Source: Rhyzopertha dominica
Taxonomy: Eukaryota; Arthropoda; Insecta; Coleoptera; Bostrichidae
NCBI GenBank assembly: GCA_025024175.1
Contig: QCXZ01000003.1
Location: 22,898,392 to 22,962,391, forward strand
Direction of reading: 5' to 3'
Length of the DNA stretch: 64,000 nucleotides
A program made the position numbers and the translations under genes. The notes below the pieces were generated by a model that was not told where the DNA came from, did not search any database, and saw only the letters and a program-made list of their open reading frames with translations. Below, piece after piece: positions 22,901 through 34,400 of this stretch; position 1 is the first letter of the stretch; every line of letters starts with the position of its first letter.

Positions 22901-25900
22901 TAACGCCTGCTGCATTATAACTAACTTCGATTCCATCGCTTTTAGAATCTAAGAGGTTTGTAAACACAGAAATGTACTGCGGTGTCATCAAATAATGCCT
23001 CAAATCTCGTACTTCTGCTACATTGCCAAGTAAACCCATCATGTTTCTTAACNGTTCTTCCTTATCCGCAAATTTCTGAAAATAACATTAATTTCAATTT
23101 AAAAAACCTACTATAAATTAATAAATTTGAGTCCCGATAAGAGTTTCGGCATAAATAAAAATTAGAATGCAAAATAAAATCGAAACTAAATTACTGAATA
23201 ATCAGATTAGTGAATTTTATACTGGATTTGGGTAGAAATGAATTGCAAAAAAGAGAATTACCTCTAGACATTTTAAAAAATATTCCATTCCTTTGTTCTC
23301 CAAAAACTTTTTACAGTTGGGTGGTGTTTCATCCGTAACATTCCACATTGTAGACCATGCAACTTCAAGAACATCATCGCATAGACCTCTTTCTAAGCGA
23401 TCTGATATTAACCATATCATTTTCTTAAAAACAAAAAGAAAAAACAGATTAAGCAGTGTATATATTGTAATAATGAGTGTGTGAAATGGAATTCCAACCA
23501 TTTGACATATTTAGCATGATACATGTTTTTATTTTAGTACAACAGTAGAAATTACTCTTTTTATGTTGAGCTAGGAATTAATATCTTAGTGGTGTCAGCA
23601 TATCTAATAGCACTCGCTGTAATGTTCTTGCGTAGCAAGTTCGATACACTTAAGAATATGCACTTACTGTGTATAAACTATGGTTTTGTGCAATAACAAT
23701 TTCCTGTACTATTTTCTGTTGTTCACAATCTAAGGTCATTACAATACGTCCCGCAATAACAAGAAAAAAAAACAGATGTTGGACATTTTGTTTTCTTTTA
23801 CTCAACTAAAGTAATCCTAATTACTGAGAAAAATTATTTATTTGTCCTATTATTTTTCGATATCATTTTATTACAAACTTACATTAATTGCTCCTAGTTC
23901 TCCTAATTTAACTTTCTGTTGTCCATCAACTTGGCAGGCTAGCGAATTCAATAAATAGATACCTATCCTTTGTACAAAACTTTCCTGCTGCATGTCATAT
24001 ACTGAATGTAGTAAAATGTCTACCAGTCGTTCATATTCAAAAAGCTGAAATTATACAGTTAAACATCATTTGTTCTTAATACCTCGATACATTTCCAATA
24101 CTTACCACATCACCTGGTATCTTAAACTGGCACAGTGTAAGACAACCATTTCTCATCATGGTATCATCATTTCTATGTGCCGACATCCCGTTTAAAAGCG
24201 TCGTAATTATTCTCCTTTTAACTTTTACCACTTCATGTAATTCTCTGCCTGCTCCTTTAACTATATAAAACAAAGTTGCACTACAAAATTGCTGTCAGCT
24301 TCACAAAATATTATCGTTCAAAGTTGCCAATACCTCCCCGAAATTTGGATGTGCCGCTCAGTTAAATGCCTGCCCATTGCCTCCAAAACAATATTCAGTG
24401 CTTGTCCGACATACTCAGAAGTTTCAAAACGAAATAAATGAAACAATTCATTCAACACCCGCTGAAGCATGTCCGCCCTATCCAGGTAAGCTAATGCAGC
24501 AATCAAAACTTGTTCTTCATTTGCGTTACCAGCAATCTAGAACAAGGAGTAAAATTAAATAATTATTATTAAAAGTACTTAACTGCCTAACTTTATAATT
24601 TGGTATTATTATGTGAAGAGCAACTATTTTCAGGATTATTATGCAATCTAGGTAACACATAAAATGTAGTAGAATTCACAGACCTCTAGCAAGAATGTTT
24701 TATTTCAGCACATTCAGTTATCAGTACAGAAACAATATGGTATCAATAAATTATGTTATTATGTTGTATTAGGTCAGTAAATAAATTATTACTATTATAT
24801 ATTAGAAGAAGTACAAGCAATCCAATGAACTATCACAAACTGAACATTAATGGAGACGTACAAAAAATATATACTGGGTTGCTACAAAGTATTTTTCTGG
24901 TTCTGTTCGATGGATTTTTCTGAAACTGTGCCATGGGCTTATGGGTAATTAAAATGCATTTTCTGAGATATGGGCACAAGTTGCATTTTTTTAAGTGAGA
25001 AGGGGGGTCAATAGGCACGTCATTGAAAAGGATATTTTTTCCTGATTTCAAAAATGTATCACGCTTGTACAATTTATTGCTTCTGAGTTAAGAAACATGT
25101 AAATACAGTAATTAAGCCTGACAAAGAACGAAAAGAATGAAAACAATTTTCTTTATCGCTAAAATAGCCAAAAAAGGTAAGTATTACCATTTTCCCTTGA
25201 CTGGTGATAATTTTCGTCTAGTTTGATCAATTTATTGAAACTCGGGGTACCCAAAAAGTAAAAAAGAAAAACATGATTCTGTGAAAAATGCTGTGTTTTC
25301 AGTTTTACATTACAGAAAATGGTCAAAATATTCCCCATTTACTTCCTAGCAGTAATGCAACCTTGAGCAAAAGTTTTCTAATGTTCATTGTAGCATGTTT
25401 CGAGGTAAGTTCTGAATTTCTGCCCTGATTCTTCCTTTTAAATCTTCTGCTATATGTGGCCAATCAGCATAAATACAATTTTTCAGATACCCTCACAGGA
25501 AAAAATCAAGTGGCATTAGATCAGGGGAACGTGCTGGGCATTCTATCGCTCCGCGCCTACCAATCCATATGTATAGAAATATTGCATTCAAATATCCATG
25601 AACGTTGACTGCAGAATGGCACGGTGCACCATCTTGCTCAAACCACATCTGTTCAGAAGGATGCGCAGCATTTTCACCATTAGGAAACAGGCGAATAAGT
25701 TCTGGTATAATGTGTTCGTGCAAGAGCTGTAAATACTTGACCGCATTCAAATTTCCATCAATGAAAAAAGGCCCAATAATGTGCTCACCGTTAATACCAC
25801 ACCAGACATTCACTTTCTGAGGGTGTTGTGTGTGGACTTGTTCCATCCATTGCGGATTTGTGTACGACCAATATCTGCAATTATGCCTATCCACATAACC

Positions 25901-27792
25901 ATGGAGGCAAAAAGTTACTTCATCAGAAAACAATCCAATTTAAAATGTTTCTATCTTCATGATGAAACTTCGCTTTTTTCGAATTTTTCTGAACAGATCT
26001 TCTGCTAATATGGTGAGTGAGAGCACGCTGTTGTACGGAACACTTGGGGTTCTCTAAAAAGACAGTCAAGCTATTTTCCTCATTCTTAGCAACCTTTGGA
26101 CGTCCTAGTTTTTGACGATTTTTAACACCTCCGGTTTCGTCAAAATGTTGCAATGTTTTAATAACTATTGATCTAACAATTGGTTCATGATCTTCATGAA
26201 TTGCATTGTAGAGTGCAACTACTTCCGAATAACTTCGCCTTCTATCTCCATAACCAATCATCATCAAAATTTCGAAGCGATCATGTTCAAGTGAATGAAA
26301 ATTATCACCAGTCACAAGGAAAATGGAGACACCAGGGGTTTTTTCTTACTTAGATATAACAAATATGGTTTTTATCCCGAAGTTTTGTGCAAGACCCAAG
26401 TTTGTTATCACACTTTTCTCAACTCGGAAGCAATAAATTGTACAAGTGCGATAAATTTTTCAAATCAGGAGAAAATATCCTTTTCCTGACATGCATTTTG
26501 ACCCTCCTTCCCATAAAAAAAAATCAACTTGTGCCCATATCTTGGAAACGATAGCTGATACGGAGTTGAAAAAATTCCAGAAAATGCATTTTAATTACCC
26601 ATAGGCCCATGCACAATTTCAGAAAAATTGGTCCAACAGAACCTAAAATATCCCGCTGGTTCCATACTTTGTAGCGACTCTGTATAAATTTCTTGTGTAA
26701 TTATTGCTTTGCTCATATAAATAGCATAAGTAAGAAAAAAAAATTGCACTGACTTACCAGTTTTGCAGGTATATCATGCCTTAAACAGGCATCATGTAGA
26801 GTTTCGTACAACCCCAGAAACTGAAATGGATTATTGACTCTAGAACTCAGACCAGGAATGTCAGATGCACAAGGTCCTAATTCTTTATTAGGTGATATTT
26901 CAGCGACTCCACGGCCTGCTAGATTTGTCCCAGAAATGTCTAAAGACACAAGTTTGGGTAAATTCTCGACGACGGTTGCCAGGAGTTGGTTTGGTTTATC
27001 ATATTTTCCACGATCATCTCTTGATTGTGAAATATCTAGATGTCTTAAATTTTTCAAGGTGCATATAGCTGGAATCATACGGTCTATCCCATCTATATTA
27101 TACAGAATTAGCGACGTTAAATTATAAAGATGCTTTACAAAACATAGATTGGCAAGATTGTTGCAGTTGGATAAATCTAAGTATATTAAATTCTTCAGTG
27201 GTCGTAAAAAAAGTTCATATACTTCGGGTTGTATAGAATCGAAGTTCCTTAAACATAATTTTCTCATCTGGGGTGCCATTATTATATGGTCACGATTAGA
27301 ATAATGATAATAAAGATTTGAGGGTAGTATGTATGGACAGTCAATAACTGACAATAAGATCAGATTATTAGCATGTTCAGTTAAGTTTTTTAAACTCTCT
27401 ATGCTCAAATCTGGACTACGGGAAATTTCTAACTCTACTAAATCATGCTGTAATAGTATCTGTAAACTTCTGTCTTTAACATCTGTATTCAACAGCTTTA
27501 CCCTCTTTAATCTTGTAAACTGTCGGTCTTTAAATATATTAATAAAATTATTTATTTTTGGGTTTCTGCTGAGGCGAATATTTAACAGTCGTTCACATAT
27601 TTCTACAGGCAAAGCAACACCACTACGAAGCTTCAGGTTGTCGCTGCATGGCTCAAATTCACATATGGTTTCTAAACGACTTAGGATGAACTCACAACAG
27701 ATATCCGTCAAAGTTTCTGGTGAAACATTATTGCAAAATGAGCAGGTTTCTGCAGGCAAGGCTTTCGAGTGATTACACTTCATTTGCAACAT
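19950..27792 (-). CDS. ZER1: Protein zer-1 homologue (ZYG11/ZER1 family), CRL2 substrate receptor
   Basis: Substrate-recognition subunit of cullin-2 RING ubiquitin ligases; family members bind Gly/N-degrons and elongin C. Seven coding exons on the minus strand: 26758-27792, 24334-24536, 24106-24280, 23883-24044, 23262-23423, 22673-23075, 19950-20125. They sum to 2316 nt (771 aa), close to the vertebrate length. All have GT-AG borders and agreeing phase. The first exon holds an N-terminal receptor-box region, SPETLTDICCEF and LPVEICERLL, followed by leucine-rich repeats such as LRNFDS, LIYLDLSNCNNL, LRHLDISQSRDD and LVSLDISGTNL. The later exons form the armadillo-like C-terminal half, with MMGLLGNVAEVRDLR, SDGIEVSYNAAGV and NSSRNINYRSFEPIL, and end DSHLDG-stop. 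TAG stands in frame before the ATG if the 54-nt 5'-UTR intron (27793-27846) is spliced. ZYG11B is the nearest alternative; NINYRSFEPIL and the C-terminus favour ZER1. One N at 23053 affects one codon. Confidence 0.9.
21040..22290 (-). pseudogene. Degenerate LINE reverse transcriptase in ZER1 intron 6
   Basis: Read on the minus strand, broken frames give LINE-type RT motifs in order: EIRKVLGEMKNNQNPVGD (finger region), GKLPCNWLEAVLYPIYKKGD, and ERKNYRGI. The order and wording are those of insect non-LTR endonuclease/RT proteins. Multiple stops and shifts are present. It lies inside an intron in the same orientation as ZER1 and is probably spliced out. Two Ns occur at 22027 and 22035. The limits are approximate. 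Confidence 0.7.
23580..23665 (+). repeat. tRNA-like SINE fragment in ZER1 intron
   Basis: The sequence carries an A-box-like 'cttagtggtgtcagca' and, about 45 bp on, 'agcaagttcgatacactt', which resembles a B box, with 'cactcgct' between them as in tRNA-derived SINE heads. It does not fold as a complete tRNA. Identification is tentative. Confidence 0.35.
24872..26684 (-). mobile_element. Mariner/Tc1-type transposon in ZER1 intron 1
   Basis: The element spans 24874-26682 and is flanked by TA on both sides. Its ends (CTGGGTTGCTACAAAGTAT on the left, CAGAGTCGCTACAAAGTATG read from the right) and some 200 bp inside each are inverted copies, including 'catgggc' and 'atgcattttaattaccc' blocks. The transposase is on the minus strand. 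An N-terminal helix-turn-helix frame lies at 25923-26315 (EHDRFEILMMIGYGDRRRSY, with ETGGVKNRQKLGRPK) and a catalytic frame at 25493-25933. Confidence 0.88.
25373..26315 (-). pseudogene. Mariner/Tc1 transposase, broken
   Basis: The catalytic frame shows FSDEVTF (first aspartate), WFEQDGAPCHSA (second) and CPARSPDLMPLDFFL (third), with the second and third aspartates about 37 residues apart, as in the DD(37-41)D mariner/Tc relatives. It is broken in three ways. A frame change separates the HTH half from the catalytic half near 25930. The segment between them is shorter than normal, so sequence is missing. A TGA replaces the tryptophan expected after DFFL at 25493-25495, though C-terminal coding sequence (GYLKNCIYADWPHIAEDL) continues after it. 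The element cannot code for an active enzyme. Confidence 0.82.
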
Positions 27793-28457
27793 CTGCAATA
27801 AATACCAGCACTTAGTACAGGCAACACAAAGGTCTTAAAATTTTACCTACTTTTTCTTTTACAAGTGTGCCAGCACTCTCAATTTTGTAAAAATATTACA
27901 TGACAGCTGCTGCTATTTAACCACAAGCATTTAATATACCACTGCAACTTTAACCACTTGGAAAACTGCAGGATAATGTAGATATTTTGTTAAAAATTAT
28001 TTTTGTTATTGAGTAATTTTTGACATCGCATGCACCCACAATTCTGTTGTTGATTTACGTACTGTATCAACCAAACCATTAATATTCAATGATGTCAAAA
28101 ATTTCAAGCCATGAACATTTTTTACTGCAACCTTTAATTGTCCACATTAGATATTTAAATATTCATATAAATGCTGCTAGCTTTTGCAATCGTGTTTATC
28201 CAGATTTATTGTACTTGTCGAACAAAATGCAATTTTCTAGAACACTGGGGTAACTTTCTCATCTACTATAATATTTCGAACAGCTGACAAAGACAAAAGA
28301 CAGATAATTGAAACTGACATAACTGTCAGACTTGCCTGTCTGAGAACGTCAAAATTTAATGAAATTTTGACCGATACCGCTGCACAGATTTTTGATGCAT
28401 TGATGGTTGATGGGATGATGGGTGTCACGCTGTCAAACATGTAGGTTGTAGGATATC
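27793..28457. promoter_or_regulatory. Head-to-head ZER1/TBC1D13 intergenic region
   Basis: Only 665 bp separate the ZER1 ATG (27792, minus) from the TBC1D13 ATG (28458, plus). Both first exons must begin inside this interval, so it probably acts as a shared or bidirectional promoter. A short 5'-UTR intron for ZER1 (donor at 27846, acceptor ending at 27793) is plausible. The 67-codon minus frame at 28237-28440 has no recognisable motif and is treated as non-coding. No clear TATA box or initiator could be assigned. Confidence 0.5.
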
Positions 28458-31400
28458 ATGGCCATACATAAAGCAAGGTAATTGTTAGATGTATATTAAT
28501 TTATTGGAATACGCTTTTTATAATTGAATATGTTAATTATACTTACACAGGTTAAAAGAATTCGATGACGCCTTACAAGAAGATATCATTGATTTAAAGA
28601 AAATTCGGCAGCTCTCATTTAATGGTAATTGAGATAGATATTTAGATAATAATTAAACTATTTCATTTAAAATTTTTTAGGTATTCCTGAAGATCAGGGG
28701 AGGAGATCGTTATGTTGGAAGCTCCTACTAAACTATCTTCCACCAGAAAGAGAAAAATGGAATTCTCACTTAGAATCAAACCGAGATTTGTACAAGCGTT
28801 TTATAGGTAGATACAATAATCGTGAGCATAGATATATGTTGAAATCATGTTCTGGAAGTTATCAAAGTACTATATTAACCTAAAAAGTACAATAGGCAGA
28901 CATAAATATTTTGTGTTAATGAAATTGTAAAGGATAGTAGATACCCATATTTTTCTGTTAGTAATTTAATTCCAAAATTACAGGGAATATGTTTTGTGCG
29001 ATGTAATTTAATATTTTTGTATTTCTGCTTGATTTAGTAATTTGATTAATTTTTTGTTTCCTAAATTTAAAGACTGAATACTAAATATAAACTTAACATG
29101 TTGAAAACAGAATTAGCTGCTATTAATTTTTTAGTAGTTTAATTAACATAATTTCATATAGGTAGTCAACCTAATAATATTTATCTATCCATTTAATAGG
29201 CTACTTTTCAGTTTACACACTAATCTACTAAACTTTGGTAGATTTCATATGTGCGAGTTATGTTAACAGAACAAAAATGTATTTCTTTTTGATATTGTGC
29301 CAGGTAATATAGAATTTGCAGTCATTAAGGTCATTTAAGCTCAAAAAATCTTTTTCTTTTTAAAAAGGCAGCTTATTGATTTTATAAAAAATGGTTGCTT
29401 TCGATTTATCAAACAATTATATTTAGATTGAAACTTAATCTAACAATATTCACTCTCTATACTTATAAGTTATATATTAACTAGAGCTTGGGTCCTTTGA
29501 ATTTTTAACGTTTTCGACTGACTCAAGAGTGTTCTTCAGATATCACAATATATTGCACCCGTCATAGAATAAAGGTACATCTTAAAATTTAAACTTGTTG
29601 GGAAATCAAAGTTTAAGTTTGTGATCTTTACTTCAAACGGATTAAATATTTATAAAACCTTTACCAAACTTCTGTGTTACTACTTTAACAGCTTATGGTC
29701 AGTTAATTTTATTTTTGACTAGTGGTAACGTTCGTAGTCTGAAGTTTTTAAAAAAATTGAGATGTTTCTTTATTTTCTGTGTACAATTTTAAAACTTTTG
29801 GGGTTGTTTTCTTTCATGGATGATTTAACCGTTTTCTCGTGTATATCCGCAACTTAGATCTGTACATGAGATTAAATTTTATTAGTTAGTCATTCCAAAA
29901 TAAATTGAACACAAAGGACCAGTTATGTAATCTGGTTCAGTAGCAAACTTAGAACGGCTAGTAGTGTATATAAACAAATAGAAAAACAAAAATCTAAAGT
30001 TAATTTTTAAAGTTGAACACTATTTTAAAGATATTTATATAATTTAGCATAAACTGGTTTAATGTATCTATCGTAGGCATATTGCAAAAGTAGGCGTTTT
30101 ATGAAATGCCTAGGCTCTTCGAAAATAACAGGACTAAATGTAAAATGATGCAATAAGCAGCATGATTTGACGTTGCGCTTGATACATTTAGGCATTTTGC
30201 TATATGTCTAGCCGTTTTACAAAACGGGTATGTGTGTTCNGCATATTTTAAATAATGCCACTCTCTGTTGCCGAAAGATTCTATTAAAGATATAATTACA
30301 GAAGAGGATTTAGAAAAAGTAATTGGCACACAACGACATTCTACCAGAGAATAAAGAAATCGATTTATCTGATTTTACTGAAATTGACGACTTAAATATT
30401 TCAACTGTCACCATATCTACCCCAGAAAATGTTGACAGTCAAGTGTTAAATCTTGAAGAAGTTACGTTTTGAATGTTTTTGAGACATAGATATTCGATAT
30501 TGTTTTACACTTACGTGTTTGTATTGTATGTTTAAATGGAAACTTATGCAAATGGATTCCTAAATTTTTGATCGTGTTTGTGAGAATAACATTTTGCATT
30601 TGTTTCGAAAAATATTTTTTTTACATATAAGTACCTATGTGTGTATTTTTATTGTGTTTAAATGTATGTAGGTACCTAAACAGATGCCCAAAATTTTCAT
30701 TATCAGAATGACAATTTTTTGTAAATGTGAATTTCCTGTTTTGTATTCACATAATGTATTACCACGTGTTTAAATAAATACATCAACAGATAAATTTTCG
30801 ATAAATTGTCGGAATTATGTTTGTTCTCTTTTTATAAAATGCCTGATTAAGGTCGGCTCATTGTAAAATAGTGATTGAGAGTGGCATTGCTTTAAAATAT
30901 GCCGAACTGTGCATATGTTTTTCGTAAAGCGTTTAGACATATGGTAAAACGCCTAAAATCATGCTGCTTATTGCGTCCTTTTACATTTAGCCCAGTCATT
31001 TTCGAAAAGTCTAGGCGTTTCATGAAACGCCTGCTTTTGCAATATGCCTACGACATATCCATTGTTAACTAAATACATGAATCTTTTTTTTTTCTGGAAT
31101 TGTTAACTTCGAGTTGTAAGCTTTCCTGATTGTCCACGATTTGAGCTGCTCCTTACGTTCTTCAGCACTTAGTGTCATCGTCTGGTATTCTTTTTCTGTT
31201 TGCATCGGTTGATGTTGGTGTAATCGAAAGCTTGGTTTTGATAACTAGTTTTGTATTGATAAACAAACGGGTTTTCCTGGCACAGTTTCATTATTTTTAT
31301 ATCCTCAAAATGGAATGTTTGGTTCTTTTCGCAAACAATAAAATTTACTTTTACTTATTTAATGCTTTAGAATCAATAAAATCATTGTGACCCAGTTATT

Positions 31401-34400
31401 CAAATATTCGGCATGCCAAAATTTATTTTAATTACATTGCAAAAGTGGCAATAGTTATAACTAAATAACTGAAAATTATCAGGTTGGTTAACTTGGATCT
31501 GAAAATATTTTTTATGTATTGCATTTTTGAAAATGTTTTTACACAAATAAGTAGTTCCAAATACAGAAAAAACCACGAGCAAATTTGTGCAACTGTACAA
31601 ACTGTGTGAGTTAAAGGATTTGAAATTTCTTTTTTAATGAATAAAGTTTCTATTGCATAATCTAATGGAAATGGAGTCTCAGTTTTTTTTTACTTTTTTC
31701 AGTTGTGAATTAAAACAATTTTTTCCGAAATAATATTTATTTATTGGTCTTTATTACAGAGACAGTGTCTGATAACATGTTCTTTTTAAGATGAGATGGT
31801 TGTTATTCCTGGAACTAATGAAGATGATAATGGGAAGCTCCATGATCATCCACTGAGCATTAGTCCAAACAGCCAGTGGCAAGCATTTTTTAAAGATAAT
31901 GAGGTATTATTGCAAATTGACAAGGATGTAAGGCGTTTATGTCCTGATATTTCGTTCTTCCAACAACCAACTGAATTTCCTTGTAGAAAAATAGTAGATA
32001 GTGAAGATGTTAAACGTTTGCATACAAGAGTGCAACGTAGTGTGTTGGAATGTGCAAATGTAGAAAGAAAAGGATTAGGAATAACAAAGGTACCTATATA
32101 TATTTCTAATTATTATTATCTTTAGTGATATAATAATATTAGACTTTTTGCATGCTGCTTGAATCAGTAGCAGGTAAGTAAATTATCAGCATTGTTCCAT
32201 TTGAAAAATGTATACTCACTTTGAAGTGTCAGAACATTTATTTTTCATTATTCACAGTTAAATTTCTGGAAATGGAAAGTTTAAAGGAAAAAAAATGTAG
32301 TTTCTGATGAAAATGGCATTAATATTCAAAATGGTAGCATCGTTAGGTACTTTTTTCCAATTGTATTACCTTCAAAGCGGAAACGTCCTGTGAGTCCCCT
32401 TGCTGACAAACCACACACACTTATGACAGGCAAATTCACAGCCTTTTCAGCTGTAACATGAGCTTTATCTTCAACCCAGTACACACAATAATTATGCCTA
32501 TTGACACTTCCATTGAGTTTGAATTGGGCACTTTAGTACGATGTACGTAATCAGTGGTAATTCATACGAAGAAATGTATTGAAGGTGAAACCACTATTTT
32601 GAACATAAATCCCAATTTTATCATTTATTGCTTAAATTAGACTTTCAACTTTCCATTTTCAGAAATTAGCTTATATGGAAAATAAATTTCCTGACACTTC
32701 AAATTGTATAAATATTTTTTTGATGCACCCTGTATGTAATATGTATTTATATCCCTTACCAAGATAATATTGCCATTAAAATTTACATCACTGATTATAA
32801 GTGATTGGTTCCTGAGCTTTTCAACATACTATGGAGTTTATTCTGAAATTATTAATATAAAGTAATACTGTTTAAGCAAGCATTCCTACAGGAGAGTACA
32901 CATATTATTTTTGCTGATAATATTTTTCCCTAAATAAATCGACTCACATGTACTAGAATACTGCAGCAGCCTTTTAGTTTAGGGTTTTTTTACAGCACTT
33001 GGTCTTGTGTTGCCTTTAAATACACATATTCTCCCTTCTTACTTTATTGGCCTGTTGTAAAAAGAAATACAGGTTTCATTACCCGTTACTGTTCTAGAAA
33101 TAGTTCATTGACTAAAATCATAGATACATAATTATAAATTTATGGGTTGATTGCACTCATTCAGTTTTTATTGTTCTTGTTAAATCATGTAGCATCCAAA
33201 CATGAAGCAGTTTTTTGCCATTTTTTGTATTGAACAACCTTATAATAGAGGTGGCAACACAAGCCCTTTGAACAGACATGCCTTCTGTCAATTTGTTTTG
33301 TATTATGGTCTCTTGACAAACATTTTAAAATGTCTAAGTATATGCTCCTGTAATGACCTCATCTTTAGAAGAATACCATGTTAATCCCAAAAATAGTCAG
33401 ATGGTCACTGGAGCTGGTCCAGGGTGGTCCACCCTGTGCAAGTTTTATTTGTAGTCATAATCCTACCAGTAACAACTGGCTGGTCTTAACTGGACTGTAG
33501 GCTGTGAAATTATTTGCCAGAAGCAATGAATAATTTAAAAAAATGAAATCGTTATTTATCTTATTTATTCCACAAATATAAATGTCCTTTATAAAATTTC
33601 TCATCTAGAACCTGTGAATATGGACCACATTTTTTCAAGTTACAGCTTTAGCTGGCTTTCCGATATGTTAGTTCCTTACTGTCCAGTGTCTTATGAAAGT
33701 ACTTGGTGCTTGATTGTCAAATAATGCAGGTAACTGGTGCATAATACATGGCTGTTCAAAAGGTCAAATTTGTAAAAGATCACTGCATACACGTTTCACC
33801 ATAATCAGGAGACTCAGATCTGCTAAAATGATAGTGGCAGAATGCAACTATAATTGTAAATTTGTAGATCTTTAAGACTGAACTTTGAACAATTCTTGGT
33901 AGATATTGGGTTTTATACATCAATAATTGTGGAGTGACCCTTGTATTTTACCTATGCTTAAGTAAGAAAAAAGAACGAAATTATGTACTTTAAAATTGAA
34001 ATTAACTTTTTGGTATATAAAAGTGCAGTCATCTCTATTTTTGCACTAGATCCATTACTCGTATATATTATATACAGTGTGTCGCATTTAAGATGAAGAC
34101 ACACCCATATTTTAGTTATTCAAAGGAATACAGATCCAAATTTTCGCACATTTATAAACGGTGACGGGTCATATTTTTTAAGGTACTTAACCGAATTCTG
34201 AATTTTAAACTCGGCCTACTACGAATAGACAGATAGGGCTGATTCTGAATATTTTGTTTCGCGTTAGAGACATCGAAAAAAGTTATTAGAAAAAGTTGTT
34301 CAGAAAATTTTTTTAGGTCTGCATACGAATTTTCATGACAAAATTCGCATTTTTAATTTTTTCAATATTTTGGTATTTTACAATTATTACGTTTTCTTTT

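Noticed and set aside
28237..28440. 67-codon minus-strand frame between ZER1 and TBC1D13
   Set aside because: No motif, no splice donor that joins it to ZER1 in frame, and it sits in the shared promoter interval.
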